A DNA stretch of 64,000 nucleotides from CBDDFQ01 sp965227035 (GTDB lineage Bacteria > Pseudomonadota > Gammaproteobacteria > Burkholderiales > Burkholderiaceae_C), in assembly GCA_965227035.1 (NCBI GenBank), contig OZ245724.1, positions 1,984,001-2,048,000 of the forward strand, in the 5' to 3' direction. Position 1 is the first letter of the stretch. Every line of letters starts with the position of its first letter. The translations under genes and the position numbers were made by a program. Below are positions 49,120 to 57,742 of this stretch, one piece after another. The notes under the pieces are model-generated. The model saw only the letters and a list, made by a program, of their open reading frames with translations. It was not told where the DNA came from and searched no databases.

Positions 49120-50036
49120 GCGAGCTCCTTGGTGTAGTCGTCTTCTGTTTCGACCTGCCGATCACGTGATACGGCGTTCGTTGAGGGGTGTTTGGACGTC
49201 TGCTTTCTGTGCGTTGGATGCGAGGCTTCCCATTCGACGAGTTCGAGCGTGCCGTCGAAGTGCTCGACCAGCGCGGTGCGGCTCTCCACCCAGTCGCCGT
49301 CGTTGCAATAGAGAACGCCGTCGATGTCGCGCATCTCAGCACGGTGGATGTGTCCGCAGACGACGCCCTGATGACCCCGCTTGGCAGCTTCCGCAGCAAC
49401 GGCGGTCTCGAACTGATTCACGTAGCTCACCGCCTTCTTGACCTTGTGCTTGAGGTAGGCCGAGAGCGACCAGTACGGAAGACCCATGCGCGCGCGCAAC
49501 GAGTTGAGATGCCGATTCAGGCGCAACGTGAACTCGTACATGTTGTCGCCCAGATGCGCGAGCCATTTGGCGCACTGAACTACGCCGTCGAAGTAGTCGC
49601 CATGAATCACCCACAGCTTGCGGCCGTCGGCAGTCAGGTGAACCGCTTCTTCAACTACATCGATTCCACCGAACGAGTGGCCTAAAAATTGACGCGCAAA
49701 TTCATCGTGATTGCCCGGCACGAACACCACGCGGCATCCCTTGCGCGCACGGCGCAGAAGTTTTTGCACCACGTCGTTGTGCGATTGCGGCCAGTACCAC
49801 TTACGGCGCAATTGCCAGCCATCGATGATGTCGCCGACCAGGTACAGGTTGTCGCTGGGGTGTGCCTTGAGGAACTCGAGGAGCTCCACCGCCTGGCATC
49901 CGGGCGTTCCCAGATGCAGATCGGAGATGAAGATGGTGCGATAGCGTTTTACGACGACGTCGTCATCCGGCTCGCTGCGGCCGTCGAAGTTGAGTTGATT
50001 CGTCCAGACAGTTGCAGCGTCGAATGTGGTTCGCAT
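49116..50036 (-). CDS. Metallophosphoesterase, probable PlcP phospholipase C (LpxH-like)
   Basis: 306 residues from ATG 50036, which overlaps the upstream stop. Calcineurin-type motifs in order: FISDLHLGTPG (Asp39, His41), YLVGDIIDGW, VPGNHDEF, VIHGDYFD and CGHIHRAE. Databases usually call this group UDP-2,3-diacylglucosamine hydrolase. The neighbouring acyltransferase and glycosyltransferase, and the Pho boxes, favour PlcP. That enzyme strips headgroups from phospholipids to free phosphate and give diacylglycerol for the next gene. The C-terminal 35 residues are polar and disordered. Confidence 0.78.
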   Translation of the reverse strand: MRTTFDAATVWTNQLNFDGRSEPDDDVVVKRYRTIFISDLHLGTPGCQAVELLEFLKAHPSDNLYLVGDIIDGWQLRRKWYWPQSHNDVVQKLLRRARKGCRVVFVPGNHDEFARQFLGHSFGGIDVVEEAVHLTADGRKLWVIHGDYFDGVVQCAKWLAHLGDNMYEFTLRLNRHLNSLRARMGLPYWSLSAYLKHKVKKAVSYVNQFETAVAAEAAKRGHQGVVCGHIHRAEMRDIDGVLYCNDGDWVESRTALVEHFDGTLELVEWEASHPTHRKQTSKHPSTNAVSRDRQVETEDDYTKELA

Positions 50037-50875
50037 CAAACCCCCAGGAAGTGTTTTCGGTAGCGGGCGGGCAAGTCGGCAATTCGCATCAGCATCGGCA
50101 AATCGGCGGTGTTGAAATCCGGATCCCAGGCGGGTGCGCCGAGTACCCTCGCGCCTAGTCGCAAATAACCTTTGATGAGCGCGGGCGGCTCGATATCGAG
50201 CGTGTCGTCCAGGCGTTCCACCGGCAGCGGCAGACGCGGATGAACGTGAAACTCGATCGGTGCCAAGTGCGTGTTCTTCAGTTGGCGCCACACGCTTGCT
50301 GCAACGTCGCCGCTCACCGCGCCGTTGTGAAGCATCGGAATGCTGGCGCAGCCGATCATGGTGTCGAGCTGGTTGCGCACCATGAACTCGGCAAGAGCGC
50401 CCCAGAGCGCCATGATCACGCCGCCGTGGCGATGATCTTCGTGCACACAGCTGCGTCCGAGTTCGACCATGCGCGAGCGCAACGAGCGCAGGCGGGTGAG
50501 ATCGAATTCGGTGTCGCTGTAGGTGCTGCCCACGCGCTTCGCTTGTGCAGGTGTGAGGACACGATAAGTGCCGATCACTTCGCGGGTGTCGGCATGGCGA
50601 ACCAGCAGATGCTCGCAGTAGTCGTCGAACAGATCGACGTCGTGACCGGGAATCGTGGTGGCGAGTCGGGCGCCCATCTCGCCTGCGAACACGTCGTATC
50701 GCAGCTTTTGCGCCTGACGAACTTCGTCTAGATGCGTGGCCCAGGAGACTTCGATGCCACCTGCAGCACTTTTCTTTTGATCGTTCGGGTCAGGTCGATG
50801 AAGTGACCCCCTGTGCAGCACTGCGGGCAGCGCTACGGGTGAGAGTGGAAACGTTGGGCTCGGCAGTTCTTTCAT
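50036..50875 (-). CDS. OlsB-type GNAT N-acyltransferase (ornithine-lipid synthesis)
   Basis: 279 residues. GNAT/hemolysin-like acyltransferase core: VRQAQKLRYDVFAGEMGARL, DDYCEHLLVRH, EVIGTYRVLTP and VELGRSCVHEDHRHGGVIMA. This is the pattern of 3-hydroxyacyl-ACP-dependent ornithine acyltransferase OlsB. It makes lyso-ornithine lipid, a phosphorus-free membrane lipid. No olsA lies nearby, so the second acylation would need a gene elsewhere. First gene of the operon, behind four Pho heptamers. Confidence 0.75.
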   Translation of the reverse strand: MKELPSPTFPLSPVALPAVLHRGSLHRPDPNDQKKSAAGGIEVSWATHLDEVRQAQKLRYDVFAGEMGARLATTIPGHDVDLFDDYCEHLLVRHADTREVIGTYRVLTPAQAKRVGSTYSDTEFDLTRLRSLRSRMVELGRSCVHEDHRHGGVIMALWGALAEFMVRNQLDTMIGCASIPMLHNGAVSGDVAASVWRQLKNTHLAPIEFHVHPRLPLPVERLDDTLDIEPPALIKGYLRLGARVLGAPAWDPDFNTADLPMLMRIADLPARYRKHFLGV

Positions 50876-50914
50876 CTGGTATCCCCTTCTTTCGATGAAG
50901 TATCGAAAGGGGGA

Positions 50915-50954
50915 GTGACGCAGATGTGTCAGTGAAGTGTCGGTTCAATGACAT
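50915..50954 (-). promoter_or_regulatory. Tandem Pho boxes (four heptamers) before the lipid-remodelling operon
   Basis: Read on the minus strand: ATGTCAT, TGAA, CCGACAC, TTCA, CTGACAC, ATCT, GCGTCAC. Four heptamers with constant 4-base spacers (11-bp period), ending 39 bases before the ATG at 50875. This equals two adjacent PhoB dimer sites. Confidence 0.82.
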
Positions 50955-50992
50955 TCGCACAAGCGAATTGCTCGTACGGAACGCGGAATTTA

Positions 50993-52345
50993 TCAGTGCA
51001 TCGACAGCGTGTCGGCCAGGCGTTGCGCGCAGTGCTGCGCCTGCGCCGCGTCGCGTGCCTCGACCATGATTCGAAGCAGCGGCTCGGTACCGCTCGGACG
51101 AATCAGGATGCGCCCTTCATCGCCAAGATCCTTTTGCACCGATGCAGTTTCGTTCGCAAGAAACGGATTGCTTTTCCAGTCTTGCATGGGTTTCGATCCA
51201 TCCTTCTGGTCGAGCCTGATGTTGAGCAACGTCTGCGGAAACAGCGTCACGTCACCCAGCAATTCGGCCATCGACTTGCCGCTACGCACGCAGGCTTGAA
51301 GCACTTGCAAAGCGCTGATCAGGCCATCGCCGGTGGTGTGTTTGTCGAGCGCAAGCAGATGCCCAGATCCTTCGCCGCCGAGCAGCCACCCGCGCGCTTC
51401 GAGATCTTCCAGCACGTATCGGTCGCCCACTTTTGCGCGAACGAATTCGATACCGTGTTTTTTGAGCGCCACCTCTACCGCCATGTTGGTCATGAGCGTG
51501 CCCACGACGCCGGCGACTTCTTCGCCGCGCGACAGACGATCGAGCACGATCAGATAAAGCAGTTCGTCGCCGTTGAAGAGGCGCCCGCTCGCATCGACCA
51601 GCTGAACGCGATCGGCATCTCCGTCGAGCGCGACACCGTAGTGCGACTTGTTGGCCTTCACCGCTGCAACGAGAGCTTCCGGATGGGTCGCGCCCACGCC
51701 TGCATTGATGTTGAGACCATCCGGCGCACACCCGATCGCAACGACTTCCGCGCCGAGTTCGTGGAACACTTTCGGAGCGATCTGATAGGCGGCTCCATGC
51801 GCGGCATCGACCGCGATCTTCAAGCCCTTGAGGCTCAGGTCGTGATCGAAGGTGCTCTTGCAAAACTCGATGTATCGACCGGCGGCATCCGCCAGACGAC
51901 GCGCTTTTCCGAGGCTGATCGAATCGGCCCAGCGCGGGGGCTGTTCGAGTTCGTGCTCGACCGCCTGCTCCCAGGCGTCCGACAGCTTGGTGCCCTGCGC
52001 GCTAAAAAACTTGATGCCGTTGTCCGGGTACGCGTTGTGGCTCGCGCTGATGACGACGCCAAGGCTCGCACGCTGCGCACGCGTGAGGTACGCGACTCCG
52101 GGAGTCGGCAAAGGCCCGAGCAACACGACATCGACCCCCGCTGAGTTGAAGCCAGATTCGAGCGCGCTCTCGAGCATGTAGCCCGAAATACGGGTGTCTT
52201 TGCCAATGAGAACGACAGGCCGTTCCTCGGTGCGACGCAAGACGCGTCCCACCGCATGCGCGAGCTTCAAAACGAAATCGGGTGTGATCGGATCCTGTCC
52301 TACCGTTCCGCGAATGCCATCGGTGCCGAAATATTTTCTTGTCAT
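50993..52345 (-). CDS. glmM: Phosphoglucosamine mutase
   Basis: 450 residues. FGTDGIRGTVG start, active-site ISASHN (Ser102), metal loop DGDADR and C-terminal phosphate loop RPSGTEPLLRIMVE. Converts glucosamine-6-phosphate to glucosamine-1-phosphate for UDP-GlcNAc. Start overlaps the folP stop by 4 bases; conserved rlmE-ftsH-folP-glmM order. Confidence 0.97.
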   Translation of the reverse strand: MTRKYFGTDGIRGTVGQDPITPDFVLKLAHAVGRVLRRTEERPVVLIGKDTRISGYMLESALESGFNSAGVDVVLLGPLPTPGVAYLTRAQRASLGVVISASHNAYPDNGIKFFSAQGTKLSDAWEQAVEHELEQPPRWADSISLGKARRLADAAGRYIEFCKSTFDHDLSLKGLKIAVDAAHGAAYQIAPKVFHELGAEVVAIGCAPDGLNINAGVGATHPEALVAAVKANKSHYGVALDGDADRVQLVDASGRLFNGDELLYLIVLDRLSRGEEVAGVVGTLMTNMAVEVALKKHGIEFVRAKVGDRYVLEDLEARGWLLGGEGSGHLLALDKHTTGDGLISALQVLQACVRSGKSMAELLGDVTLFPQTLLNIRLDQKDGSKPMQDWKSNPFLANETASVQKDLGDEGRILIRPSGTEPLLRIMVEARDAAQAQHCAQRLADTLSMH

Positions 52346-53199
52346 GTTTTTGAGTTGTTCATGGCTCGCCAGACGCCGAGCGCAGCGACAGTTTCGCGCA
52401 CATCGTGCACACGGACAATCTTGGCGCCTCGCTCGACCGCCAACACGGCTGCGGCAATGCTAGGAGCGACCCGATCCCGCATTTCCAGACCGGCGGCGGC
52501 GGAAAGGGACAACCCGGTAGCTGCTGCAAGAGACGACTTGCGCGACCAGCCGGCGAGCAACGGGTATCCGAGCTCCAACAGCGATGCCGTCTCGCGCAGC
52601 AGAGTGAAGTTCTGCGCAACTGTCTTGCCGAAGCCAATGCCGGGATCGATGGTGATCCGTTCGGGCGATACGCCATTGCTACGTAATGCATCGGTGACCT
52701 GCCGAAGGAAATCCTTCACTTCGGCCACCGGATCGCCCGCCATGGGCTGCAATTGCATGGTCTGGGGGTCTCTGTGCATGTGCATCACGCAAATGCCGCA
52801 GGAAGCGTGAGATGAGACCACCGCCATCGCGCCTTCGGACCTAAGCGCCCAGATGTCGTTCACGATGTCCGCACCCAGATCGAGAGCGGCGCGCATCACG
52901 CCGGCTTTGTAGGTGTCGATAGAGACCGGAACTCCAAGTTTTACCGCCTCCTGAATGACAGGCACCACGCGCACCAGTTCTTCTTCCAGCGTGACCGCCG
53001 GAGCGCCGGGTCGAGTCGACTCTCCGCCTATATCGAGAATGTCTGCGCCTTCGGCAACGAGCTGCTCGCAATGCCGCACGGCCGCGCGAATGGACGAATG
53101 CTGCCCACCGTCGGAAAACGAATCGGGGGTGACATTGACGATGCCCATCACGCGAGGCGCGCTCAGGTCGATTTGAAAGCGGGTGGTTTGCCAGATCAT
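52342..53199 (-). CDS. folP: Dihydropteroate synthase
   Basis: 285 residues from ATG 53199 (a TTG four codons earlier is less likely). Motifs VMGIVNVTPDSFSDGG, ILDIGGESTRPGA and ITIDPGIGFGKT. Joins p-aminobenzoate to hydroxymethyl-dihydropterin pyrophosphate in folate synthesis; target of sulfonamides. 77 bases after ftsH. Confidence 0.97.
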   Translation of the reverse strand: MIWQTTRFQIDLSAPRVMGIVNVTPDSFSDGGQHSSIRAAVRHCEQLVAEGADILDIGGESTRPGAPAVTLEEELVRVVPVIQEAVKLGVPVSIDTYKAGVMRAALDLGADIVNDIWALRSEGAMAVVSSHASCGICVMHMHRDPQTMQLQPMAGDPVAEVKDFLRQVTDALRSNGVSPERITIDPGIGFGKTVAQNFTLLRETASLLELGYPLLAGWSRKSSLAAATGLSLSAAAGLEMRDRVAPSIAAAVLAVERGAKIVRVHDVRETVAALGVWRAMNNSKT

Positions 53200-53276
53200 C
53201 TTGAAAAACAAAAACGGGGCTTACGCCCCATTTTCGATCCCTGAAAGTCTTTGCCTTGCGGCAGTCAGGTCACAGC

Positions 53277-55202
53277 TCAAGCTGCAGTCGGTGCAGGTTC
53301 GACCGGTTTCACGCCCGTACCCGATGCGCCGTCGTTGCCGCCACCACCGCTCGGAGGAATGCGAGGCGTCCAGTCGCGCGGAGGACGCGGTTCGCGACCA
53401 GCCATGATGTCCGACAGCTGTTCGTCGTCGATGGTTTCCCATTCGAGCAAGGCCTTGGCCATCGCGTGCATCTTGTCGCTGTTGTCTTCGATCAGCTTGC
53501 GAGCAAGCGCGTATTGCTGGTCGATGATGCTGCGCACTTCGTCGTCGACCTTCTTCATGGTCGATTCGCTCATGTTGTTGGTCTTGGTCACCGAACGACC
53601 GAGGAACACTTCGCCCTCGTTCTCGGCGTAGACCATCGGGCCCAGCGCCTCGGACATGCCGTAACGCATCACCATGTCACGGGCCAGTTGGGTCGCGCGC
53701 TCGAAGTCGTTGCTGGCGCCGGTGGTCATCTGGTTCATGAACACTTCTTCCGCAATGCGTCCACCGAACAGCATGCTGATCTGGCTGAGCATGTATTCGC
53801 GGTCGTAGCTGTAGCGATCCTGCGCCGGCAAGCTCATGGTCACGCCAAGCGCGCGGCCGCGAGGAATGATCGTGACCTTGTGCACCGGGTCGCACTTGGG
53901 AAGCATCTTGCCGAGCAAGGCGTGGCCGGACTCGTGATACGCCGTGTTGCGACGCTCTTCCTCGGGCATGACCATGCTCTTGCGTTCCGGACCCATCAGG
54001 ATCTTGTCTTTCGCACGCTCGAAATCGGTCATTTCGACGACGCGTGCGCTGCGGCGTGCAGCCATCAGGGCAGCTTCGTTGCACAGGTTGGCCAAATCGG
54101 CGCCCGACATGCCAGGTGTTCCGCGAGCGATGATGCCGGCGTTGACGTCCTGTCCGATCGGGATCTTGCGCATGTGCACATTCAGGATCTGTTCACGGCC
54201 GCGGATGTCGGGCAGCGTGACATACACCTGGCGGTCGAAACGACCGGGGCGCAGCAACGCGGCATCGAGGATGTCGGGACGGTTGGTCGCAGCGACCACG
54301 ATCACGCCCAGATTGGTTTCGAAGCCGTCCATCTCGACCAGCATCTGGTTGAGCGTCTGTTCGCGCTCGTCATTGCCACCGCCGAGGCCTGCGCCACGTT
54401 GGCGACCGACCGCATCGATTTCATCGACGAAGATGATGCAAGGCGCGTTCTTTTTGGCGTTCTCGAACATGTCGCGAACACGGGCAGCGCCCACGCCGAC
54501 GAACATTTCAACGAAATCGGAGCCGGAAATGCTGAAGAAAGGAACTTTGGCTTCGCCGGCAATCGACTTGGCCAGCAAGGTTTTGCCGGTGCCGGGAGGG
54601 CCGACCAGCAAAAGTCCGCGCGGAATACGCCCGCCGAGCTTCTGGAATTTCTGTGGATCGCGAAGGAAATCGACAACTTCCTTCACTTCTTCCTTGGCTT
54701 CGTCGCAACCGGCCACGTCCGCGAACGTCACCTGATTGCTGTTCTCGTCCATCATGCGGGCCTTGCTCTTGCCGAAGCTGAAAGCTCCGCCCTTGCCGCC
54801 GCCCTGCATCTGACGCATGAAGTACACCCAGACGCCGATCAACAGCAGCATCGGGCCCCAGCTGACCAGCAAGGTCATGAGGAGGGAGCCTTCTTCACGT
54901 GGCTTGACGTCGAACTTGACGTTGTTTGCAATCAGATCGCCAACCAGACCGCGGTCGAGATAAGTGGCAGTTGTGCGGATCTTGCGATCGTCATTGGTCG
55001 TGGCCACGATTTCCGTGCCGCCCTGACCTTCCTGAATCGTCGCTGCCTTGATTCGGTTTCCGCGAACTTCCTCGAGGAATTCGGAATAGCCGACATATCC
55101 GGAGCTGCTGCTCGAACGCGTGTCGAATTGCTTGAACACGGTGAACAGAACCATGGCTATGACTAGCCAAACTGCAATTTTAGAAAACCACTGATTATTC
55201 AA
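53277..55202 (-). CDS. ftsH: ATP-dependent zinc metalloprotease FtsH
   Basis: 641 residues from a TTG start at 55202, chosen because GGAG lies 6 bases before it and the protein then begins LNNQWFSKIAVWLVIAMVLF like relatives. Two membrane helices flank a periplasmic segment. AAA domain has GPPGTGKTLLAKSIAGEA; SRH region includes ATNRPDILDAALLRPGRFDR; zinc site is HESGH. Degrades membrane proteins and regulators in hexameric form. C-terminal tail is Gly/Pro-rich. Confidence 0.97.
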   Translation of the reverse strand: MNNQWFSKIAVWLVIAMVLFTVFKQFDTRSSSSSGYVGYSEFLEEVRGNRIKAATIQEGQGGTEIVATTNDDRKIRTTATYLDRGLVGDLIANNVKFDVKPREEGSLLMTLLVSWGPMLLLIGVWVYFMRQMQGGGKGGAFSFGKSKARMMDENSNQVTFADVAGCDEAKEEVKEVVDFLRDPQKFQKLGGRIPRGLLLVGPPGTGKTLLAKSIAGEAKVPFFSISGSDFVEMFVGVGAARVRDMFENAKKNAPCIIFVDEIDAVGRQRGAGLGGGNDEREQTLNQMLVEMDGFETNLGVIVVAATNRPDILDAALLRPGRFDRQVYVTLPDIRGREQILNVHMRKIPIGQDVNAGIIARGTPGMSGADLANLCNEAALMAARRSARVVEMTDFERAKDKILMGPERKSMVMPEEERRNTAYHESGHALLGKMLPKCDPVHKVTIIPRGRALGVTMSLPAQDRYSYDREYMLSQISMLFGGRIAEEVFMNQMTTGASNDFERATQLARDMVMRYGMSEALGPMVYAENEGEVFLGRSVTKTNNMSESTMKKVDDEVRSIIDQQYALARKLIEDNSDKMHAMAKALLEWETIDDEQLSDIMAGREPRPPRDWTPRIPPSGGGGNDGASGTGVKPVEPAPTAA

Positions 55203-55265
55203 GCGAGACTCCGGTAGGCAGACCAGTTGTGGGACCACTGGTACTTGCGACCCATTCTAGGGGTT

Positions 55266-55979
55266 TCAAGTCGAAGTCTCGGGCTTTTTGCCCTCTTCAG
55301 CCATAGGGGTGACACGGTCTTGCGACTGTTTCGGGCCGATACCTACCAAAAAAGTCTCGGAAGACTTGTCTCTCGACGATTTCGGCTTGATCGGTTTGAC
55401 CGTTTTGAAGCTGTCCTTGAAGAGCTTGACCAGCTGGCTGTAGCCGCTCCCGTGAAATACCTTCACGACCAGCGAACCGTCCGGTTTCAGATGATTCAAG
55501 CTGAATTCCACTGCAAGCTCGACCAAATGCGCAATACGGGCGGCATCGGCCGACTCGATACCGGACAGATTGGGCGCCATATCGGACACCACCGAATCGA
55601 CCGGTCGACCCTTCAGATGCGACTGGAGTTCGGCAAGCACCTCTGGCTCCCGGAAGTCACCCTGCAGGAAAACCACCCCCTCCACCGGCTCCATGGGCAA
55701 CAAATCGAGCGCGATAATGGTTCCGTTCAGCTCGCCGACTGCAGCACCCGAGGGTGACAGCTTGCGCCGGACATACTGGCTCCAGGCGCCGGGTGCCGAG
55801 CCCAGGTCGACCACCAGATCACCCGGGCGGATGAGCTTCATGGTCTCGTCGATCTCCTTGATTTTGTAGGCCGCACGGGCGCGATAGCCGTCGCGAGCGG
55901 CCTGTTTGACGTAAGGATCGTTGACGTGGTCGTTCAACCACGCTTTATTGACCTTCTTCGATTTCGTTTTTACTTTCAT
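55266..55979 (-). CDS. rlmE: 23S rRNA 2'-O-methyltransferase RlmE (FtsJ)
   Basis: 237 residues. SAM-binding VDLGSAPGAWSQYVRRKL, KAARAAYK-type start (RARAAYKIKEID), DMAPNLSG and VVKVFHGSGY supply the K-D-K-E catalytic set. Methylates U2552 of 23S rRNA. A 25-residue C-terminal extension goes beyond E. coli. First gene of the rlmE-ftsH-folP-glmM operon. Confidence 0.95.
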   Translation of the reverse strand: MKVKTKSKKVNKAWLNDHVNDPYVKQAARDGYRARAAYKIKEIDETMKLIRPGDLVVDLGSAPGAWSQYVRRKLSPSGAAVGELNGTIIALDLLPMEPVEGVVFLQGDFREPEVLAELQSHLKGRPVDSVVSDMAPNLSGIESADAARIAHLVELAVEFSLNHLKPDGSLVVKVFHGSGYSQLVKLFKDSFKTVKPIKPKSSRDKSSETFLVGIGPKQSQDRVTPMAEEGKKPETST

Positions 55980-55999
55980 CCTGCCTCGATAATACGGCC

Positions 56000-56476
56000 A
56001 TGCCTCATATTCAACTTACTCCCGCCCAGCGCAAGGTTCACCGCGCTGAAGCCCACCATCTCGACCCGGTGGTGATGATCGGCGGGGACGGCCTCACAGC
56101 AGCCGTCAAAAAAGAAATCGACCTCGCGCTCAATTCGCACGGTCTGATCAAAGTCCGCGTTTTCTCGGACGACCGCGTTGCCCGGGAAACCATGTTCCAG
56201 ACGGTCGCCGACGAGCTCAGTGCAGCCCCAATCCAGCACATCGGAAAACTGCTCGTCCTCTGGCGCCCCATGCCCGAGAAGGAAAAAGCGGCTTTGGACG
56301 AAGACCGCATGCCCGGTCCTCGCGACGTGAAGGTGTTGAAGTACAGCAAGCGCGGCGGTCAACGGCCCGAAGTTCGCACGCTACGCGTCCTCGGCAACCA
56401 GCGCCTGTCGCCCGGTGGCCAGGTGAAACGCGCCAAACCCAAACAAAAATCCATCAAAAAACGTCAGGCCGATTGA
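56000..56476 (+). CDS. yhbY: YhbY-type CRM domain RNA-binding protein
   Basis: 158 residues. CRM domain in the first 97 residues: LTPAQRKVHRAEAHHLDPVV followed by MIGGDGLTAAVKKEIDLAL (GxxG loop) and HIGKLLVLWRP. The C-terminal 60 residues are basic and disordered (AKPKQKSIKKRQAD), longer than E. coli YhbY. It binds pre-50S particles. Divergent from rlmE with only 20 bases between starts, as in many proteobacteria. Confidence 0.93.
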   Translation: MPHIQLTPAQRKVHRAEAHHLDPVVMIGGDGLTAAVKKEIDLALNSHGLIKVRVFSDDRVARETMFQTVADELSAAPIQHIGKLLVLWRPMPEKEKAALDEDRMPGPRDVKVLKYSKRGGQRPEVRTLRVLGNQRLSPGGQVKRAKPKQKSIKKRQAD

Positions 56477-56480
56477 GTCC

Positions 56481-57245
56481 ATGGGATCGCAGTCAGTCAG
56501 CGGCAGTCGCTCTGGTGCGCGTCAGCGCCACATTCTTTGCATGAAATGGGGCACGAAATACGGCCCCGAATACGTGAACCGGCTTTACGCCATGGTTCGC
56601 CGGCATCTGAGTGGCGACTTCAATTTCGTCTGCCTGACCGATGACTCGGTCGGCATTCGCGATGAAGTCCAGTGCTTGCCTATCCCTGACATGAACCTGC
56701 CGGACGGCATTCCCGAACGCGGCTGGAAAAAACTCGCCACGTTCAGCCCCGAGCTTCACGGCCTCGAAGGCACCGCGCTTTTTCTCGACGTCGATGTCGT
56801 CATCGTGGGCAGCCTCGATGGATTTTTCGAAGTCCCCGGCGAATTCCTGATCATTCACGACTACAAGCGTCCGTGGCGCATCACCGGCAATTCATCGGTG
56901 TACCGGTTCGAAATCGGTGCGCACCCTGACGTGCTTCATTATTTCCGCGGTCATGTCGACGAGGTTCGCAAACAGTTCCGAAACGAACAGGCTTACCTTT
57001 CCGACTTCATTCATCAACAAAAAAAACTGCGCTACTGGCCTGCCGGCTGGTGCCCGAGTTTCAAATATCACAGCATCCCGCCCTGGCCCACCAATTACTG
57101 GACCGAGCCAGTCATCCCAGCCGATGCACGAGTGATCGTGTTCCATGGCGAATGCAATCCGCCGGATGCACTGGCCGGAAAACGAAATCGGCGATTCCGC
57201 TTCATCAAGCCGGCGACCTGGGTGGCGACGCACTGGCGCGAGTAA
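56481..57245 (+). CDS. Putative GT-A-type glycosyltransferase
   Basis: 254 residues. After a polar 15-residue start comes ILCMKWGTKYGPEYVNRLYA, DFNFVCLTDDSVGIRDEV, and a DxD motif in ALFLDVDVVIVGSLDGFF. This is the layout of small nucleotide-sugar-dependent transferases (GT8/GT32-like). The late HGECNPPDAL may hold a metal ligand. Acceptor unknown. It follows yhbY by 4 bases and is probably cotranscribed. Confidence 0.65.
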   Translation: MGSQSVSGSRSGARQRHILCMKWGTKYGPEYVNRLYAMVRRHLSGDFNFVCLTDDSVGIRDEVQCLPIPDMNLPDGIPERGWKKLATFSPELHGLEGTALFLDVDVVIVGSLDGFFEVPGEFLIIHDYKRPWRITGNSSVYRFEIGAHPDVLHYFRGHVDEVRKQFRNEQAYLSDFIHQQKKLRYWPAGWCPSFKYHSIPPWPTNYWTEPVIPADARVIVFHGECNPPDALAGKRNRRFRFIKPATWVATHWRE

Positions 57246-57268
57246 CACTAGACCGACGCGGCTATAAC

Positions 57269-57709
57269 TCAGGCCTTGACCGGTTTGCGACCCACCGTCT
57301 TAAACAGCACCGCGCAAGCCAGCAGCCACTGCACCAGATAGAACGCCGATCCGACTGCGTGCCAGAGCTTCAAGTTTTCGCGCGCCAGAATTCGCGGTGA
57401 CACAGCGAACTCGGACAACAGCGCCAGCAACATGCCTGCAACGATCATCGCGACGAGTCCCATGTTGGGCGTTGCCCGAGTCGCCGGTTCTTCGTCGAAT
57501 GAAGGGCGCGGCGGACGATGGATCAAAAACAGGATGATGGCGCAGACGACGCTCAACCAGGTTTGAGCGGTAAACAGCTTCGCAGCCATATTGCCCGCGA
57601 TCGCCATCGACGGCAGAAACTTGAACAGCAGCGGCACTACCAGAAAGCCCAACACCGTCATGCTTCCAGCCCACAATGCCGCCGCAGCAACACTCAGATA
57701 ATTCTTCAT
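57269..57709 (-). CDS. DUF4149 family membrane protein
   Basis: 146 residues with four membrane segments (about 5-28, 43-62, 83-103, 120-138). The start AAAALWAGSMTVLGFLVVPL followed by LFKFLPSMAIAGNMAAKLF fits DUF4149. Function unknown. It lies 33 bases after greA on the same strand. Confidence 0.8.
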   Translation of the reverse strand: MKNYLSVAAAALWAGSMTVLGFLVVPLLFKFLPSMAIAGNMAAKLFTAQTWLSVVCAIILFLIHRPPRPSFDEEPATRATPNMGLVAMIVAGMLLALLSEFAVSPRILARENLKLWHAVGSAFYLVQWLLACAVLFKTVGRKPVKA

Positions 57710-57742
57710 GGCTGTCGGTCTACGTCTCTTTATTTCAATGGC

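Noticed and set aside
53256..55166. 636-residue open frame opposite ftsH
   Set aside because: Antisense shadow; no known domain, and ftsH explains the stretch fully.
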